In this document: positions 6,347 to 14,026 of the stretch, piece after piece
Numbering within the stretch: position 1 is the stretch's first letter
How the letters are laid out: each line of letters begins with the position of its first letter
Source: Comamonadaceae bacterium
Lineage (GTDB): Bacteria > Pseudomonadota > Gammaproteobacteria > Burkholderiales > Burkholderiaceae
Assembly (NCBI GenBank): GCA_947484245.1
Contig: CANKOT010000039.1
Location: 1 to 19,252, forward strand
Length of the DNA: 19,252 bases
Reading direction: 5' to 3'
Made by a program: the position numbers and the translations under genes
Notes under the pieces: model-generated
Told to the model about the DNA's origin: nothing
Database searches by the model: none
What the model saw: only the letters and a program-made list of their open reading frames with translations

Positions 6347-7224
6347 GCTAATTTCAGTGTGTTTGTCAAAGCACGCTGAAATTCAAATGGGTTTTCATAT
6401 TGGACCCAATGACCCATGCCTTTCACCCGCTGCCACGAGACCAAGTGGGGCGTGAGTTGCTTGAACATCACTTCAACTTCGGGCAAGCGGTCTAAATACA
6501 AAGCGTCAAACTCACCATAAATCACATGCACAGGGCATTTGATTTTGGGCATCGCTGCCACCAGCACAGGGGTTGAGGAAAGCCGACGCCGCGTCATGCG
6601 ATCGCGAACCACATTGAGCACATGAAGACGCATCGCCAAGTCATCCAAATGAGCCTCGTCGTGCAGCATCAAGCCCAACAAATTGTGACGGTGCGCCTTC
6701 GCCTGTAAGTCAGGCGTTGGCAAGTGACGCCAGCCCTTGAATGGGATTCTGTCGGGCGATGCCAAGCCAAAGCCTGGCGCGCCCACCAAGACTAAAGTTT
6801 GCGCGTCTTGCGGATAAGCCGCCAACCATAGGGCTGCGGTCATACCGCCAAATGAAAACCCCATGAAAATATTGTTGTCGTGGCAGCGCATGTGCTGCCA
6901 CGCTTCGTGCAGAGGCTCAACCAGTGCATCGGCATCGCCCCCATTTAAAGGCGCATCCGAATCACCAAAGCCAGGCAAGTCAATGGCCAACACTCTGTAG
7001 CCATCTGCCAACAAAGGTGCAATGTTCCGAATCCAATGTGTCCAACTGCCACTGCCGCCATGCATGAGTACAAAGGTGGGCGCAGCATCTGGGCCCCAAG
7101 CATGCCAAACCATGTTGCCAGGCAAATTAAATCGATGACCGCCGGCCAATACAGCGGCCACCTCAGGCTGCAGCAAGGCTTTCAATTGAGCATCGAGTTG
7201 AATGGGCTCTTGGGTGAAGGACAT
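6343..7224 (-). CDS. Alpha/beta fold hydrolase
   Basis: A 293-residue alpha/beta hydrolase with a complete triad: oxyanion-side FVLMHGGSGSW (residues 51-61), IDLPGFGDSD (81-90), nucleophile elbow MGFSFGG with S124, acid D240 in YGEFDALY, and H272 in GMGHWVQYENP. No signal peptide, so probably cytoplasmic. The substrate is unknown; small ester, lactone or C-C bond hydrolases share this layout. I chose ATG at 7222-7224 (MSFTQEP); an alternative ATG at 7243-7245 adds seven residues and lies 10 bases after the MFS stop, and neither has a well-spaced ribosome site. It is the last gene of the CBS-aroC-MFS-hydrolase series. Its TAA stop overlaps the aroQ stop in a shared TTAA at 6343-6346. Confidence 0.87.
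   Translation of the reverse strand: MSFTQEPIQLDAQLKALLQPEVAAVLAGGHRFNLPGNMVWHAWGPDAAPTFVLMHGGSGSWTHWIRNIAPLLADGYRVLAIDLPGFGDSDAPLNGGDADALVEPLHEAWQHMRCHDNNIFMGFSFGGMTAALWLAAYPQDAQTLVLVGAPGFGLASPDRIPFKGWRHLPTPDLQAKAHRHNLLGLMLHDEAHLDDLAMRLHVLNVVRDRMTRRRLSSTPVLVAAMPKIKCPVHVIYGEFDALYLDRLPEVEVMFKQLTPHLVSWQRVKGMGHWVQYENPFEFQRALTNTLKLA
6350..6383 (+). terminator. Long stem-loop just after aroQ, candidate transcript 3' end
   Basis: Inverted repeat with arms 6350-6364 and 6369-6383 and a four-base loop (GTCA, 6365-6368). All 15 positions pair in plus-strand RNA, two of them as G-U wobbles (6358-6375 and 6362-6371). In minus-strand RNA those two become A-C mismatches, so the hairpin is better formed in the aroQ transcript. 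It starts four bases after the aroQ stop and lies inside the last codons of the convergent hydrolase. No clear U-tract follows (the next bases are CAAATGG), so it could be a 3'-end stabiliser rather than a classical intrinsic terminator. Confidence 0.55.
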
Positions 7225-7255
7225 CCTGAAATTTATTTCTTCCATGCGCAATTTA

Positions 7256-8458
7256 TTAGGCGGTCTTTGGCAGCGTGTCCAAAGGATGTTGCAATCGCCA
7301 CACTTTGTAAGCTGAAAAAGTGGCCGCCAACGCTGCACCCATCGACGCCCAATAAACACTTTGCAAACCCAAGCTGTCACCCAACAAGCCTCCCGCTAAG
7401 CCCCCGAGTACACCCGGAAAGCCATAGGCTATGACGGTGTACAAAGCTTGCCCTCTGCCACGCAGCCGACCGGGAAAATAATGCGATAGCAAAGCCACAC
7501 AAACGGTGTGGTGGGCCGCAAATGTCAAGGCATGCAGTGCTTGTGCCATCAGTAAAACCCACAGCACATCAGCCCATTGCGCCGTCATGCCCATGCGCAA
7601 TGTCATTGCGCCAGAACAAACCAGCAGCCAAGCCGTCAAGGGTATTTTGTTCAACCACTTAGATTGCGTGAAGAAGCACCCAATTTCGACAATCACAGAA
7701 ACAGCCCACAGGACGCCAATCCAAACTTTGCTATAGCCCAGTGAGTCTAAATACAATGAGAAAAATACATAGACACCCATGTGCGACAACACATGGAGAA
7801 AGGCCGTGATAAAAAACCAAATCACTGGTTTTTGGCGAAGCACAGGCATCACAGCCTCCTTCACGTCACTGGTCGAGACTGCCTCTTTGAGATCAGGCAA
7901 GAACCAGACACTGACCGTGACAGCAGCCAAACTCAAGACGGTCCAGCCCGGAAAATGTTTCATACCGAAATGCTCGAACCAAGCACCCGCCAAAAACACA
8001 GTGACCAAGAACCCAAGCGATCCAAACAAACGCACTCGCCCATAACGTTTGGCATCAAAACCGCCCCCCTGACTGACCAAGTGCGCCATGGCCGCTTCAC
8101 TCATGGGCATCATTGAACTGGTGTGCGTGAACATCGCCAACAAGACCAAGCCCAAGGCAATGGGCCCCAAATCAAACAGCAAGACACAGGCACACAGCAG
8201 TGCCACTGTGGCACTGTAACGAAGCAGCTTGGCACGCTCGCCCGTATGGTCGCTCAGCCAACCCCAGCCATAGGGTGCAAACAATCTTGTGGCGGCTTGA
8301 ATCGATGTCAAAACACTGATGGCCAACAAACCAAATCCCAAGTCTTTGAGCCACAAAGGGAGGTAGGGATTGAAAAATCCGATGTGTGCGAAGTAAGTGG
8401 CAGAGACTGCCGCAAAAGGCACGAGTTGCCGACGAGTGGCTGTCACTGAGTTGGGCAT
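7256..8458 (-). CDS. MFS transporter (HcaT/LacY-like group)
   Basis: A 400-residue major facilitator of the MFS_1-like group that includes phenylpropionate transporter HcaT and nucleoside or sugar symporters. About 12 hydrophobic segments are visible. The opening resembles that group: LVPFAAVSATYFAHIGFFNPYLPLWL, then the loop 2-3 motif GWLSDHTGERAKLLR (the G-x-L-a-D-r-x-G-r-r type). RYGRVRLFGSLGFLV around the fourth and fifth helices (K/R-x-G-x-x-R-x-x-G-S-x-G) is another family hallmark. The second half starts near KPVIWFFITAFLHVLSHMGVY. I used ATG at 8456-8458, preceded by AAGGGG about six bases away within the aroC end; TTG at 8461 is the alternative. It lies 9 bases after the aroC stop. 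The substrate is unknown; an aromatic or shikimate-linked compound is only a guess from context. Confidence 0.9.
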   Translation of the reverse strand: MPNSVTATRRQLVPFAAVSATYFAHIGFFNPYLPLWLKDLGFGLLAISVLTSIQAATRLFAPYGWGWLSDHTGERAKLLRYSATVALLCACVLLFDLGPIALGLVLLAMFTHTSSMMPMSEAAMAHLVSQGGGFDAKRYGRVRLFGSLGFLVTVFLAGAWFEHFGMKHFPGWTVLSLAAVTVSVWFLPDLKEAVSTSDVKEAVMPVLRQKPVIWFFITAFLHVLSHMGVYVFFSLYLDSLGYSKVWIGVLWAVSVIVEIGCFFTQSKWLNKIPLTAWLLVCSGAMTLRMGMTAQWADVLWVLLMAQALHALTFAAHHTVCVALLSHYFPGRLRGRGQALYTVIAYGFPGVLGGLAGGLLGDSLGLQSVYWASMGAALAATFSAYKVWRLQHPLDTLPKTA

Positions 8459-8467
8459 CAAAGCCCC

Positions 8468-9547
8468 TTACTTGGAAGCAGGCTGCGCGACATCGCCGCA
8501 CTGAGCGCGATGCTGAAGTGCATGATCGATGATGACCAACGCCAGCATGGCTTCAGCAATGGGCGTGGCACGAATGCCCACACAAGGATCATGACGACCT
8601 TTGGTCAACACTTCCACTTCATGACCCTGTGTGTCGATTGAAGGTCGCGGTATCAAAATTGAGCTGGTGGGCTTAACCGCAATCGACACCTCGATGTCTT
8701 GCCCCGTGCTAATGCCACCCAACACGCCGCCCGAATGATTGCCCACAAAGCCGTTGGCCGTGAGAGGGTCACCATGCTCGCTGCCCTTTTGTGTAACAGA
8801 TGCAAAGCCTGCACCAATCTCTACGCCTTTAACCGCATTGATGCCCATCATGGCGTAGGCAATGTCGGCATCCAGTTTGTCAAACAAGGGCTGGCCCAAG
8901 CCGACGGGCATGCCTTGTGCCACCACACGCAATCTGGCGCCACAAGAGTCACCGGATTTGCGCAGCGCATTCATGTAGTCTTCCAATTGAGAGACATCGG
9001 CAAGCGGCGCAAAGAAAGGATTGTGAGGAACATGGTCCCAGCTTTCAAAGCCGATCGACAGGTCACCCATTTGGGTCATGCAACCCTTGAAAGTGGTGCC
9101 GTACTGAGCCGCCAACCATTTTTTGGCCACCGCGCCCGCCGCCACCATGGGGGCTGTTAGACGGGCAGAAGAACGGCCACCGCCACGGGGATCGCGCAGA
9201 CCATATTTGCGCCAGTAAGTATAGTCAGCATGACCGGGCCGAAAGGTTTGAACTATGTCGCCATAGTCTTTGCTGCGTTGATCTGTGTTTTGAATCAGCA
9301 GGGCAATGGGGGTGCCAGTGGTGAGTCCTTGGTAGACACCTGACAATATTTGAACTGTGTCGGGTTCATTGCGCTGAGTGACAAACTTTGAGGTGCCAGG
9401 GCGCCTTCTGTCCAGGTCGGGTTGGATGTCCGCCTCCGTCAGGGGCATGCCAGGTGGGCAGCCATCAATCACGCAGCCGATGGCCGGTCCGTGGGATTCA
9501 CCAAAGTTGGTGACCGAAAAAAGGGTGCCGAAGGTGTTGCCGCTCAT
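8468..9547 (-). CDS. aroC: Chorismate synthase
   Basis: A 359-residue chorismate synthase, the last shikimate-pathway enzyme, which converts 5-enolpyruvylshikimate-3-phosphate to chorismate with reduced FMN. All three family signatures are visible: [19 protein letters not shown] with catalytic H19; [14 protein letters not shown] with the second catalytic histidine H106; and [38 protein letters not shown] and [22 protein letters not shown] close the protein. The RLTAP wording, where enterobacteria have RETA, agrees with what I recall of Burkholderia AroC. ATG at 9545-9547 has GGGGA upstream. It follows the CBS gene after 14 bases and precedes the MFS gene by 9 bases, so the three are probably one transcript. 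Length is normal. Confidence 0.98.
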   Translation of the reverse strand: MSGNTFGTLFSVTNFGESHGPAIGCVIDGCPPGMPLTEADIQPDLDRRRPGTSKFVTQRNEPDTVQILSGVYQGLTTGTPIALLIQNTDQRSKDYGDIVQTFRPGHADYTYWRKYGLRDPRGGGRSSARLTAPMVAAGAVAKKWLAAQYGTTFKGCMTQMGDLSIGFESWDHVPHNPFFAPLADVSQLEDYMNALRKSGDSCGARLRVVAQGMPVGLGQPLFDKLDADIAYAMMGINAVKGVEIGAGFASVTQKGSEHGDPLTANGFVGNHSGGVLGGISTGQDIEVSIAVKPTSSILIPRPSIDTQGHEVEVLTKGRHDPCVGIRATPIAEAMLALVIIDHALQHRAQCGDVAQPASK

Positions 9548-9561
9548 AGTTCCCCATTATC

Positions 9562-10032
9562 TCAGAGGGTTGGCGCTTCTTTCTGTTTTTGATGGTCACC
9601 CTCTGGCCAATCGCGAATATAGGCTTTGAGCATTTTGTTTTCAAAATTTTGACCATCCACCACGGCCTTTGCCACATCGTAGAAGCTGATCACGCCCATT
9701 AACATGCGCTTGTCCATGACGGGCATGTAGCGCGCATGGTTGTTGAGCATCATGCGCCTGACCTCGTCCATGTCAGTTTCGCTGGTACAGGTCATGGGTG
9801 CATCGTCCATGGCTTTGCGCACCGAAACGCTCGCAATGGCGCAGTCGTTATCGGCCAATGATTTCATCACTTCACGGAACGTGAGCATGCCCACCAAATC
9901 GCCATGTTCCATGACCACCAAAGAGCCGATGTCTTTTTCGGACATGATTTGAACAGCAGTGGCGAGGGTTTCTTCTGGCGTGACGGTAATTAGGATATTG
10001 CCCTTGACGCGAAGGATGTCACTGACTTTCAT
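9562..10032 (-). CDS. CBS domain pair protein
   Basis: A 156-residue protein made of two CBS domains (a Bateman module) at about residues 7-62 (DILRVKGNILITVTPEETL to DLVGMLTFREVM) and 72-130 (VRKAMDDAPMTCTSETDMDE to LMGVISFYDVAKAVV), plus a tail ending in KAYIRDWPEG. CBS pairs bind adenine nucleotides or SAM and sense energy state; stand-alone proteins like this are widespread and mostly uncharacterised. ATG at 10030-10032 has AGGAGA about seven bases upstream, the best ribosome site in the window. It is the first gene of the minus-strand series leading into aroC, and a possible -10 element lies just upstream. The context suggests cotranscription with aroC, not a proven regulatory role. Confidence 0.93.
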   Translation of the reverse strand: MKVSDILRVKGNILITVTPEETLATAVQIMSEKDIGSLVVMEHGDLVGMLTFREVMKSLADNDCAIASVSVRKAMDDAPMTCTSETDMDEVRRMMLNNHARYMPVMDKRMLMGVISFYDVAKAVVDGQNFENKMLKAYIRDWPEGDHQKQKEAPTL

Positions 10033-10056
10033 GGTGGGTTCTCCTAGTGAGCGTCA

Positions 10057-10062
10057 AATATA
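10057..10062 (-). promoter_or_regulatory. Candidate -10 box for the CBS-aroC series
   Basis: On the minus strand this reads TATATT, five of six matches to TATAAT, placed so that transcription would begin near 10050, about 18 bases before the CBS start codon and upstream of its AGGAGA. I found no convincing -35 at 16-18 bases. It lies in the only divergent gap upstream of this series. Confidence 0.3.
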
Positions 10063-10090
10063 GCCCACAATCTTGACTAAGAATAGTAAA

Positions 10091-10106
10091 AGCTTACCCT
10101 TAAGCT
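10091..10106. promoter_or_regulatory. Palindrome upstream of the sulfhydrylase gene
   Basis: Perfect 6-base inverted repeat AGCTTA-CCCT-TAAGCT, 39 bases before the metY start codon and 58 bases before the CBS start. A TTGACT hexamer lies at 10073-10078, and the -10 position for it (10095-10100, TACCCT, a poor match) would fall inside the palindrome. A repressor or activator site is possible. I cannot match it to a known methionine regulator, and six-base arms can arise by chance. Confidence 0.3.
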
Positions 10107-10144
10107 CTTGCCCGAAAATTTCAGACTATCGTTGGAGCAACTCT

Positions 10145-11473
10145 ATGCCTGGCTACTCAGATCCTGGTTTTGACACACTTGCGTTGCATGCTGGTGCAGC
10201 GCCCGACCCCACCACGGGCGCGCGCGCTGTGCCCATACACCTCACAACCTCTTTCGTCTTTGAGTCGAGTGACCAGGCCGCCTCGCTCTTCAATCTCGAG
10301 CGCGCGGGTCATGTCTACAGCCGCATCAGCAACCCCACCAATGCCGTTTTGGAGCAGCGAATTGCCGCCTTAGAGGGCGGGATTGGCGCCATTGCCACCG
10401 CCAGTGGTCAAGCTGCTTTGCACTTGGCAATCACCACCTTGATGGGCGCAGGCTCGCACATCGTGGCGTCCTCAGCGCTTTATGGTGGCTCGCACAATCT
10501 ATTGCACTACACGCTCAGTCGATTTGGCATTGAGACCACATTTGTCAAGCCCGGCGATTTAAACGCTTGGCGTGCCGCCGTCAAACCCAACACCAAATTA
10601 TTTTTTGGTGAAACGGTTGGCAATCCGGGCATGGATGTGCTCGATTTACCAGCCGTCAGTCAAATTGCGCATGCTGCTGGTGTCCCCCTATTGGTCGATG
10701 CCACCCTCACATCGCCTTGGTTGATGAAGCCCTTTGAACATGGCGCAGACTTGATCGTCCACTCAGCCACCAAATTTCTATCGGGACACGGCACCGTGAT
10801 TGGCGGCTTGGTGGTCGATGGCGGCAGCTTTGATTGGTCAGGGCCCCACACCGAAGGCAAATTTACGGAACTCACGCAAGCCTACGAAGGCTTTCACAAT
10901 ATGGTGTTCACCGAAGAGAGCACCATTGGCGCATTTCTTCTTCGCGCTAGACGCGAAGGCCTGCGCGACTTTGGCGCGTGCATGAGTCCACACACCGCCT
11001 GGCTCATTTTGCAGGGCATCGAAACCTTGCCACTGCGCATGGCGCGCCATGTGAGCAACACCGAAAAGGTGGTCAACTTTTTAGCAGCACACCCCATGGT
11101 GAGTCGTGTCGGCCACCCCATGTTAGAGACGCATCCCAGCCACGCATTGGCACAGAAATTATTGCCGCGTGGTGCAGGCTCTGTATTCAGCTTTGACATT
11201 CAAGGAACGCGTGCACAAGGCAAGGCCTTCATTGAAGCCTTGCAAGTTTTCAGTCATTTGGCCAATGTGGGTGACTGTCGTTCTTTGGTCATTCACCCCG
11301 CAAGCACCACCCACTTTCGGGTTGACGATGAAACCCTCAAGGCCTCTGGCATTGGCCCCGGAACTGTGCGCTTGTCGATCGGTCTTGAAGACCCCGATGA
11401 TTTGATCGATGATCTGAAAAAAGCGCTCAAAGCGGCAGAGAAAGCCGCCATTCAAACTGGGGGTGCCGCATGA
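10145..11473 (+). CDS. metY: O-acetylhomoserine sulfhydrylase (aminocarboxypropyltransferase), MetY type
   Basis: A 442-residue PLP enzyme of the Cys/Met metabolism family. It is predicted to make homocysteine from an activated homoserine ester and sulfide (direct sulfhydrylation). Visible residues: YSRISNPTN with Y58 and R60 (phosphate contacts from the partner subunit), Y113 in ALYGGS stacking on PLP, D185 in LLVDAT, and PLP lysine K210 in VHSATKFLSGHG. The roughly 430-residue length and the segment SFDWSGPHTEGKFTELTQAYEGFH (an insertion relative to CGS/MetZ) favour MetY over O-succinylhomoserine MetZ. ATG at 10145 has GGAG seven bases upstream; the frame is open further upstream, but without an ATG or conservation. 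The last four bases (ATGA) overlap the next gene. I see no SAM riboswitch in the short leader. Confidence 0.92.
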   Translation: MPGYSDPGFDTLALHAGAAPDPTTGARAVPIHLTTSFVFESSDQAASLFNLERAGHVYSRISNPTNAVLEQRIAALEGGIGAIATASGQAALHLAITTLMGAGSHIVASSALYGGSHNLLHYTLSRFGIETTFVKPGDLNAWRAAVKPNTKLFFGETVGNPGMDVLDLPAVSQIAHAAGVPLLVDATLTSPWLMKPFEHGADLIVHSATKFLSGHGTVIGGLVVDGGSFDWSGPHTEGKFTELTQAYEGFHNMVFTEESTIGAFLLRARREGLRDFGACMSPHTAWLILQGIETLPLRMARHVSNTEKVVNFLAAHPMVSRVGHPMLETHPSHALAQKLLPRGAGSVFSFDIQGTRAQGKAFIEALQVFSHLANVGDCRSLVIHPASTTHFRVDDETLKASGIGPGTVRLSIGLEDPDDLIDDLKKALKAAEKAAIQTGGAA

Positions 11474-12276
11474 TTTACACCGTTCAAGGCGCCCCACTTT
11501 ATGCCTACACAGGCGGCAAAAATTTCGATCCAACCAAGCCCACGGCCGTTTTCATACATGGCGTGCTAAACGACCACAGTGTTTGGATTTTGCAGACGCG
11601 TTATTTTGCAAATCATGGCTGGAATGTGTTGGCCATTGACCTGCCCGGTCACGGCAGAAGCGGCGGCAAAGCGCCGGCATCTGTTCAAGAAGCAGCGCAA
11701 AGTGTCATGGCGATGTTGGATGCAGCAGGTGTTGACAAAGCTGTCTTGATTGGTCACAGCTTTGGCTCGCTCATCGCCCTGCATGCCACCGCCGAAAATC
11801 CCTCGCGTGTTTCTCAATTGATGATGGTGGGCACCGCTTATCCCATGCGGGTCTCGCCCGCCTTGCTAGAGAGTTCGCTCAACGACCCGCAAAAAGCCAT
11901 TCAAATGGTCAACGTGTTTTCACATTCCACATTGGCACCACCACCCAGCGCACTCGGCCCAGGCACTTGGTTGTTAGGCGGCAGCAAAGCCTTGATGCGA
12001 CGTGTATTGAACAGCAATCTCCACCAGAATATTTTTAACATCGGCTTCAAGGCCTGCGACAGTTACGACCAAGGCGAGGTTTCGATGGGCAAAGTGACTT
12101 GCCCGATCCTCTTCTTGCTGGGTCAAAAAGATCAAATGACCCAACCCAAAGCGGCACAGGGCTTGATCAAATTAGCCCATGACGGGCATGTGGCCATGGT
12201 CAACGCGGGGCATCAGCTCATGGTTGAAGCGCCTGAAGAAACCTTGAGCGCCATGATTGCATTTTGTAAAAAGTGA
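11470..12276 (+). CDS. Alpha/beta fold hydrolase coupled to metY
   Basis: A 268-residue alpha/beta hydrolase with a full triad: VFIHGVLNDHSVW (residues 27-39), IDLPGHGRSGG, nucleophile S97 in IGHSFGS, acid D221 in LGQKDQM, and H248 in NAGHQLMVEAP. No signal peptide or membrane segment. It is not a MetX-type homoserine acyltransferase: the nucleophile elbow is GHSFGS instead of GGSMGG, and it is far too short. The ATG overlaps the metY stop by four bases, so the two proteins are translationally coupled. The substrate is unknown; a house-cleaning ester or thioester hydrolase near homocysteine synthesis is conceivable but unsupported beyond context. Confidence 0.9.
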   Translation: MIYTVQGAPLYAYTGGKNFDPTKPTAVFIHGVLNDHSVWILQTRYFANHGWNVLAIDLPGHGRSGGKAPASVQEAAQSVMAMLDAAGVDKAVLIGHSFGSLIALHATAENPSRVSQLMMVGTAYPMRVSPALLESSLNDPQKAIQMVNVFSHSTLAPPPSALGPGTWLLGGSKALMRRVLNSNLHQNIFNIGFKACDSYDQGEVSMGKVTCPILFLLGQKDQMTQPKAAQGLIKLAHDGHVAMVNAGHQLMVEAPEETLSAMIAFCKK

Positions 12277-12337
12277 TGCGGCCTTCGCAACACACTGGCT
12301 CAAAAGGTGGGTGACGCCGGCACTGTGACGGACAACA

Positions 12338-13561
12338 TCAAGTTTTGATCACATCGGCCAACTTAAGGCGCGTCAGTTGAGTTTGTTGCCAAAGCAAATC
12401 GGTGACCTCGGAAGGATGCAGGCAAAGTTTTTTCACCAGCGGCTCAAGTTGCGTGACTGAGGTCTCGACCAACAAAACCCAAGTGCTCTCCCTCTGAGTG
12501 TCGGACTGCGCCAGTTGCCCCACCCAATTGAGTTCATGCAAGGCATCTAAAACAAGCTGGGCGTGACGCTGTTCTATGTGCAGTTCATCGGCCAGTTCAC
12601 TCAATCGCAAACCTTGAGGCGATGCCATTCTCGCAACCGACAAGCGCTGCAAAACCTCTAGCGCCAGTCTGAACGACCAGCCAGGACCGTCTGCATGCCT
12701 TTTAGCCTGCCGGCCAATTTCAGGCAAGCTGGCAGTGACCACGGCCCCCAACAAAACCACCACCCAAGCCACATAGATCCAAACCAACAAAATGGGGACG
12801 GCAGAAAACGCGCCATAAATGGCCGAGTAAGTGGGCATTTGCGCCAAATAAAGCGCCAACACCTTCTTGGCCAACTCCAACCCCAAAGCGACTGCCACCC
12901 CGCCTATCAGCGCATGTCGCCAATCAACGCGTGTGTTAGGCAGGTAGTAGTACAAGCCTGTGACGCATCCCACTAACAAACAAAATTCAACCACGTCCAA
13001 TAAAGTTCGAACTGAAACTGGCAGCCAATCTGCCAAGCCCGACAAATAGCCAGTGAACAAATAGGACGAAATGGCCAAACTTCCGCCCAGCAGCAAGGGC
13101 CCCAAAGTTAAACCCGCCCAATAAATCAACATCCTTTGCGCCCAATTGCGCTGGCGGCTGACGCGCCAAATTTGACCCAGTGTCCGATCAATGGTCACCA
13201 ACAAGGCCAAAGACGTCACCACCACAGCCAACAAACCAAGCAAGCCTAAGCGACTGGCCTTCCGAGAAAATTGGGTGAGAGACCCCAAAACTTGACGGGA
13301 AATACTCTCAGGAACCAAGCTGTCAATCAACCAGCGCTGCAGTTGGTCTTGCACTTGGGCAAAGATCGGAAAGGCCGTGAAAATGGCCAAACCCAACGTA
13401 AACAGGGGCACCAAGGCCAAAACGGTGGTAAAAGTCAGGGAACTGGCTGTCATGCCCAGCCTGACTTCACGAAAACGGTGCCACAAGGTGCGCAACATTT
13501 GTCGCCAAGGGAACTGGACAAATTCACTCAAAGTGGAACGGAGAGATTCAATCGGCTTCAT
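12338..13561 (-). CDS. YihY/BrkB family inner membrane protein
   Basis: A 407-residue membrane protein of the YihY/virulence factor BrkB family (once called RNase BN by mistake). About six transmembrane segments fall near residues 40-66, 105-125, 148-171, 187-207, 216-238 and 250-277, with family motifs RLGMTASSLTFTTVLALVPL at the start and YGAFSAVPILLVWIYVAW in the last helix. Residues about 305-365 form a winged-helix-like cytoplasmic tail (SPQGLRLSELADELHIEQRHAQLVLDAL), as in the longer betaproteobacterial members. The molecular function is unknown; transport or envelope roles have been proposed. The start at 13559-13561 has no strong ribosome site. It diverges from the DUF2069 gene with only 21 bases between start codons. 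Confidence 0.92.
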   Translation of the reverse strand: MKPIESLRSTLSEFVQFPWRQMLRTLWHRFREVRLGMTASSLTFTTVLALVPLFTLGLAIFTAFPIFAQVQDQLQRWLIDSLVPESISRQVLGSLTQFSRKASRLGLLGLLAVVVTSLALLVTIDRTLGQIWRVSRQRNWAQRMLIYWAGLTLGPLLLGGSLAISSYLFTGYLSGLADWLPVSVRTLLDVVEFCLLVGCVTGLYYYLPNTRVDWRHALIGGVAVALGLELAKKVLALYLAQMPTYSAIYGAFSAVPILLVWIYVAWVVVLLGAVVTASLPEIGRQAKRHADGPGWSFRLALEVLQRLSVARMASPQGLRLSELADELHIEQRHAQLVLDALHELNWVGQLAQSDTQRESTWVLLVETSVTQLEPLVKKLCLHPSEVTDLLWQQTQLTRLKLADVIKT

Positions 13562-13582
13562 GACCGGTATGATGCCATCGCC

Positions 13583-14026
13583 ATGAACGACTCCTCACCC
13601 AACCTCCCATTTCTGACCCCAAAGACCATCGAAATCACCCGTTGGGTTGCCGTTGGCAGTCTTTTAGCCCTCATTTTGCTGGGTTTGCTCTGGGAGTTAT
13701 GGCTTGCGCCTTTGCGCGAAGGTGGCTCATGGTGGGCCATCAAAGTGCTGCCTCTGTGTTGGCCACTGGCGGGCCTGCTTAAAAACCGCATGTACACCTA
13801 CCGCTGGGTCAGCCTCATGATTTGGCTTTATTTCATCGAGGGTGTTGTGAGGGCCTGGGGGGATCAAGGCATGTCAGCCGGACTCGCCCTGATCGAAACT
13901 ATTTTGTGTGTCGTCCTGTTTACCGCTTGTGCATTTCATGTCCGTTGGCGATTTCAAATGGCCAGAGATCAAGCCGCATTGACACCTGAGCCAACATCGA
14001 CAGGCCCTTCTGAAGCTTCAAAATGA
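13583..14026 (+). CDS. DUF2069 family membrane protein
   Basis: A 147-residue inner membrane protein of the DUF2069 family. Four hydrophobic helices are seen near residues 20-43, 48-66, 71-91 and 97-120. The diagnostic stretch is LLKNRMYTYRWVSLMIWLYFIEGVVRAW; the tail is polar with PEPTSTGPSEASK. No function is known for the family. ATG at 13583 is the only good start (no upstream in-frame ATG nearby, and the next methionine is too far in), though no clear Shine-Dalgarno precedes it. The last bases overlap the next gene (ATGA, 14023-14026). Confidence 0.92.
   Translation: MNDSSPNLPFLTPKTIEITRWVAVGSLLALILLGLLWELWLAPLREGGSWWAIKVLPLCWPLAGLLKNRMYTYRWVSLMIWLYFIEGVVRAWGDQGMSAGLALIETILCVVLFTACAFHVRWRFQMARDQAALTPEPTSTGPSEASK

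Noticed and set aside
9133..9195. AroC signature reads [10 protein letters not shown] where enterobacterial enzymes have RSSARETA
   Set aside because: From memory, the RLTAP form is normal in Burkholderia and related AroC proteins, so it is a lineage trait and not a damaged active site.
10073..10144. SAM riboswitch or other structured leader upstream of metY
   Set aside because: Only about 70 bases, with a single six-base palindrome and none of the multi-helix layout expected.
12277..12337. Terminator between the convergent hydrolase and yihY
   Set aside because: I see only a four-base inverted repeat (TGCG/CGCA) and no T-run; nothing supportable.
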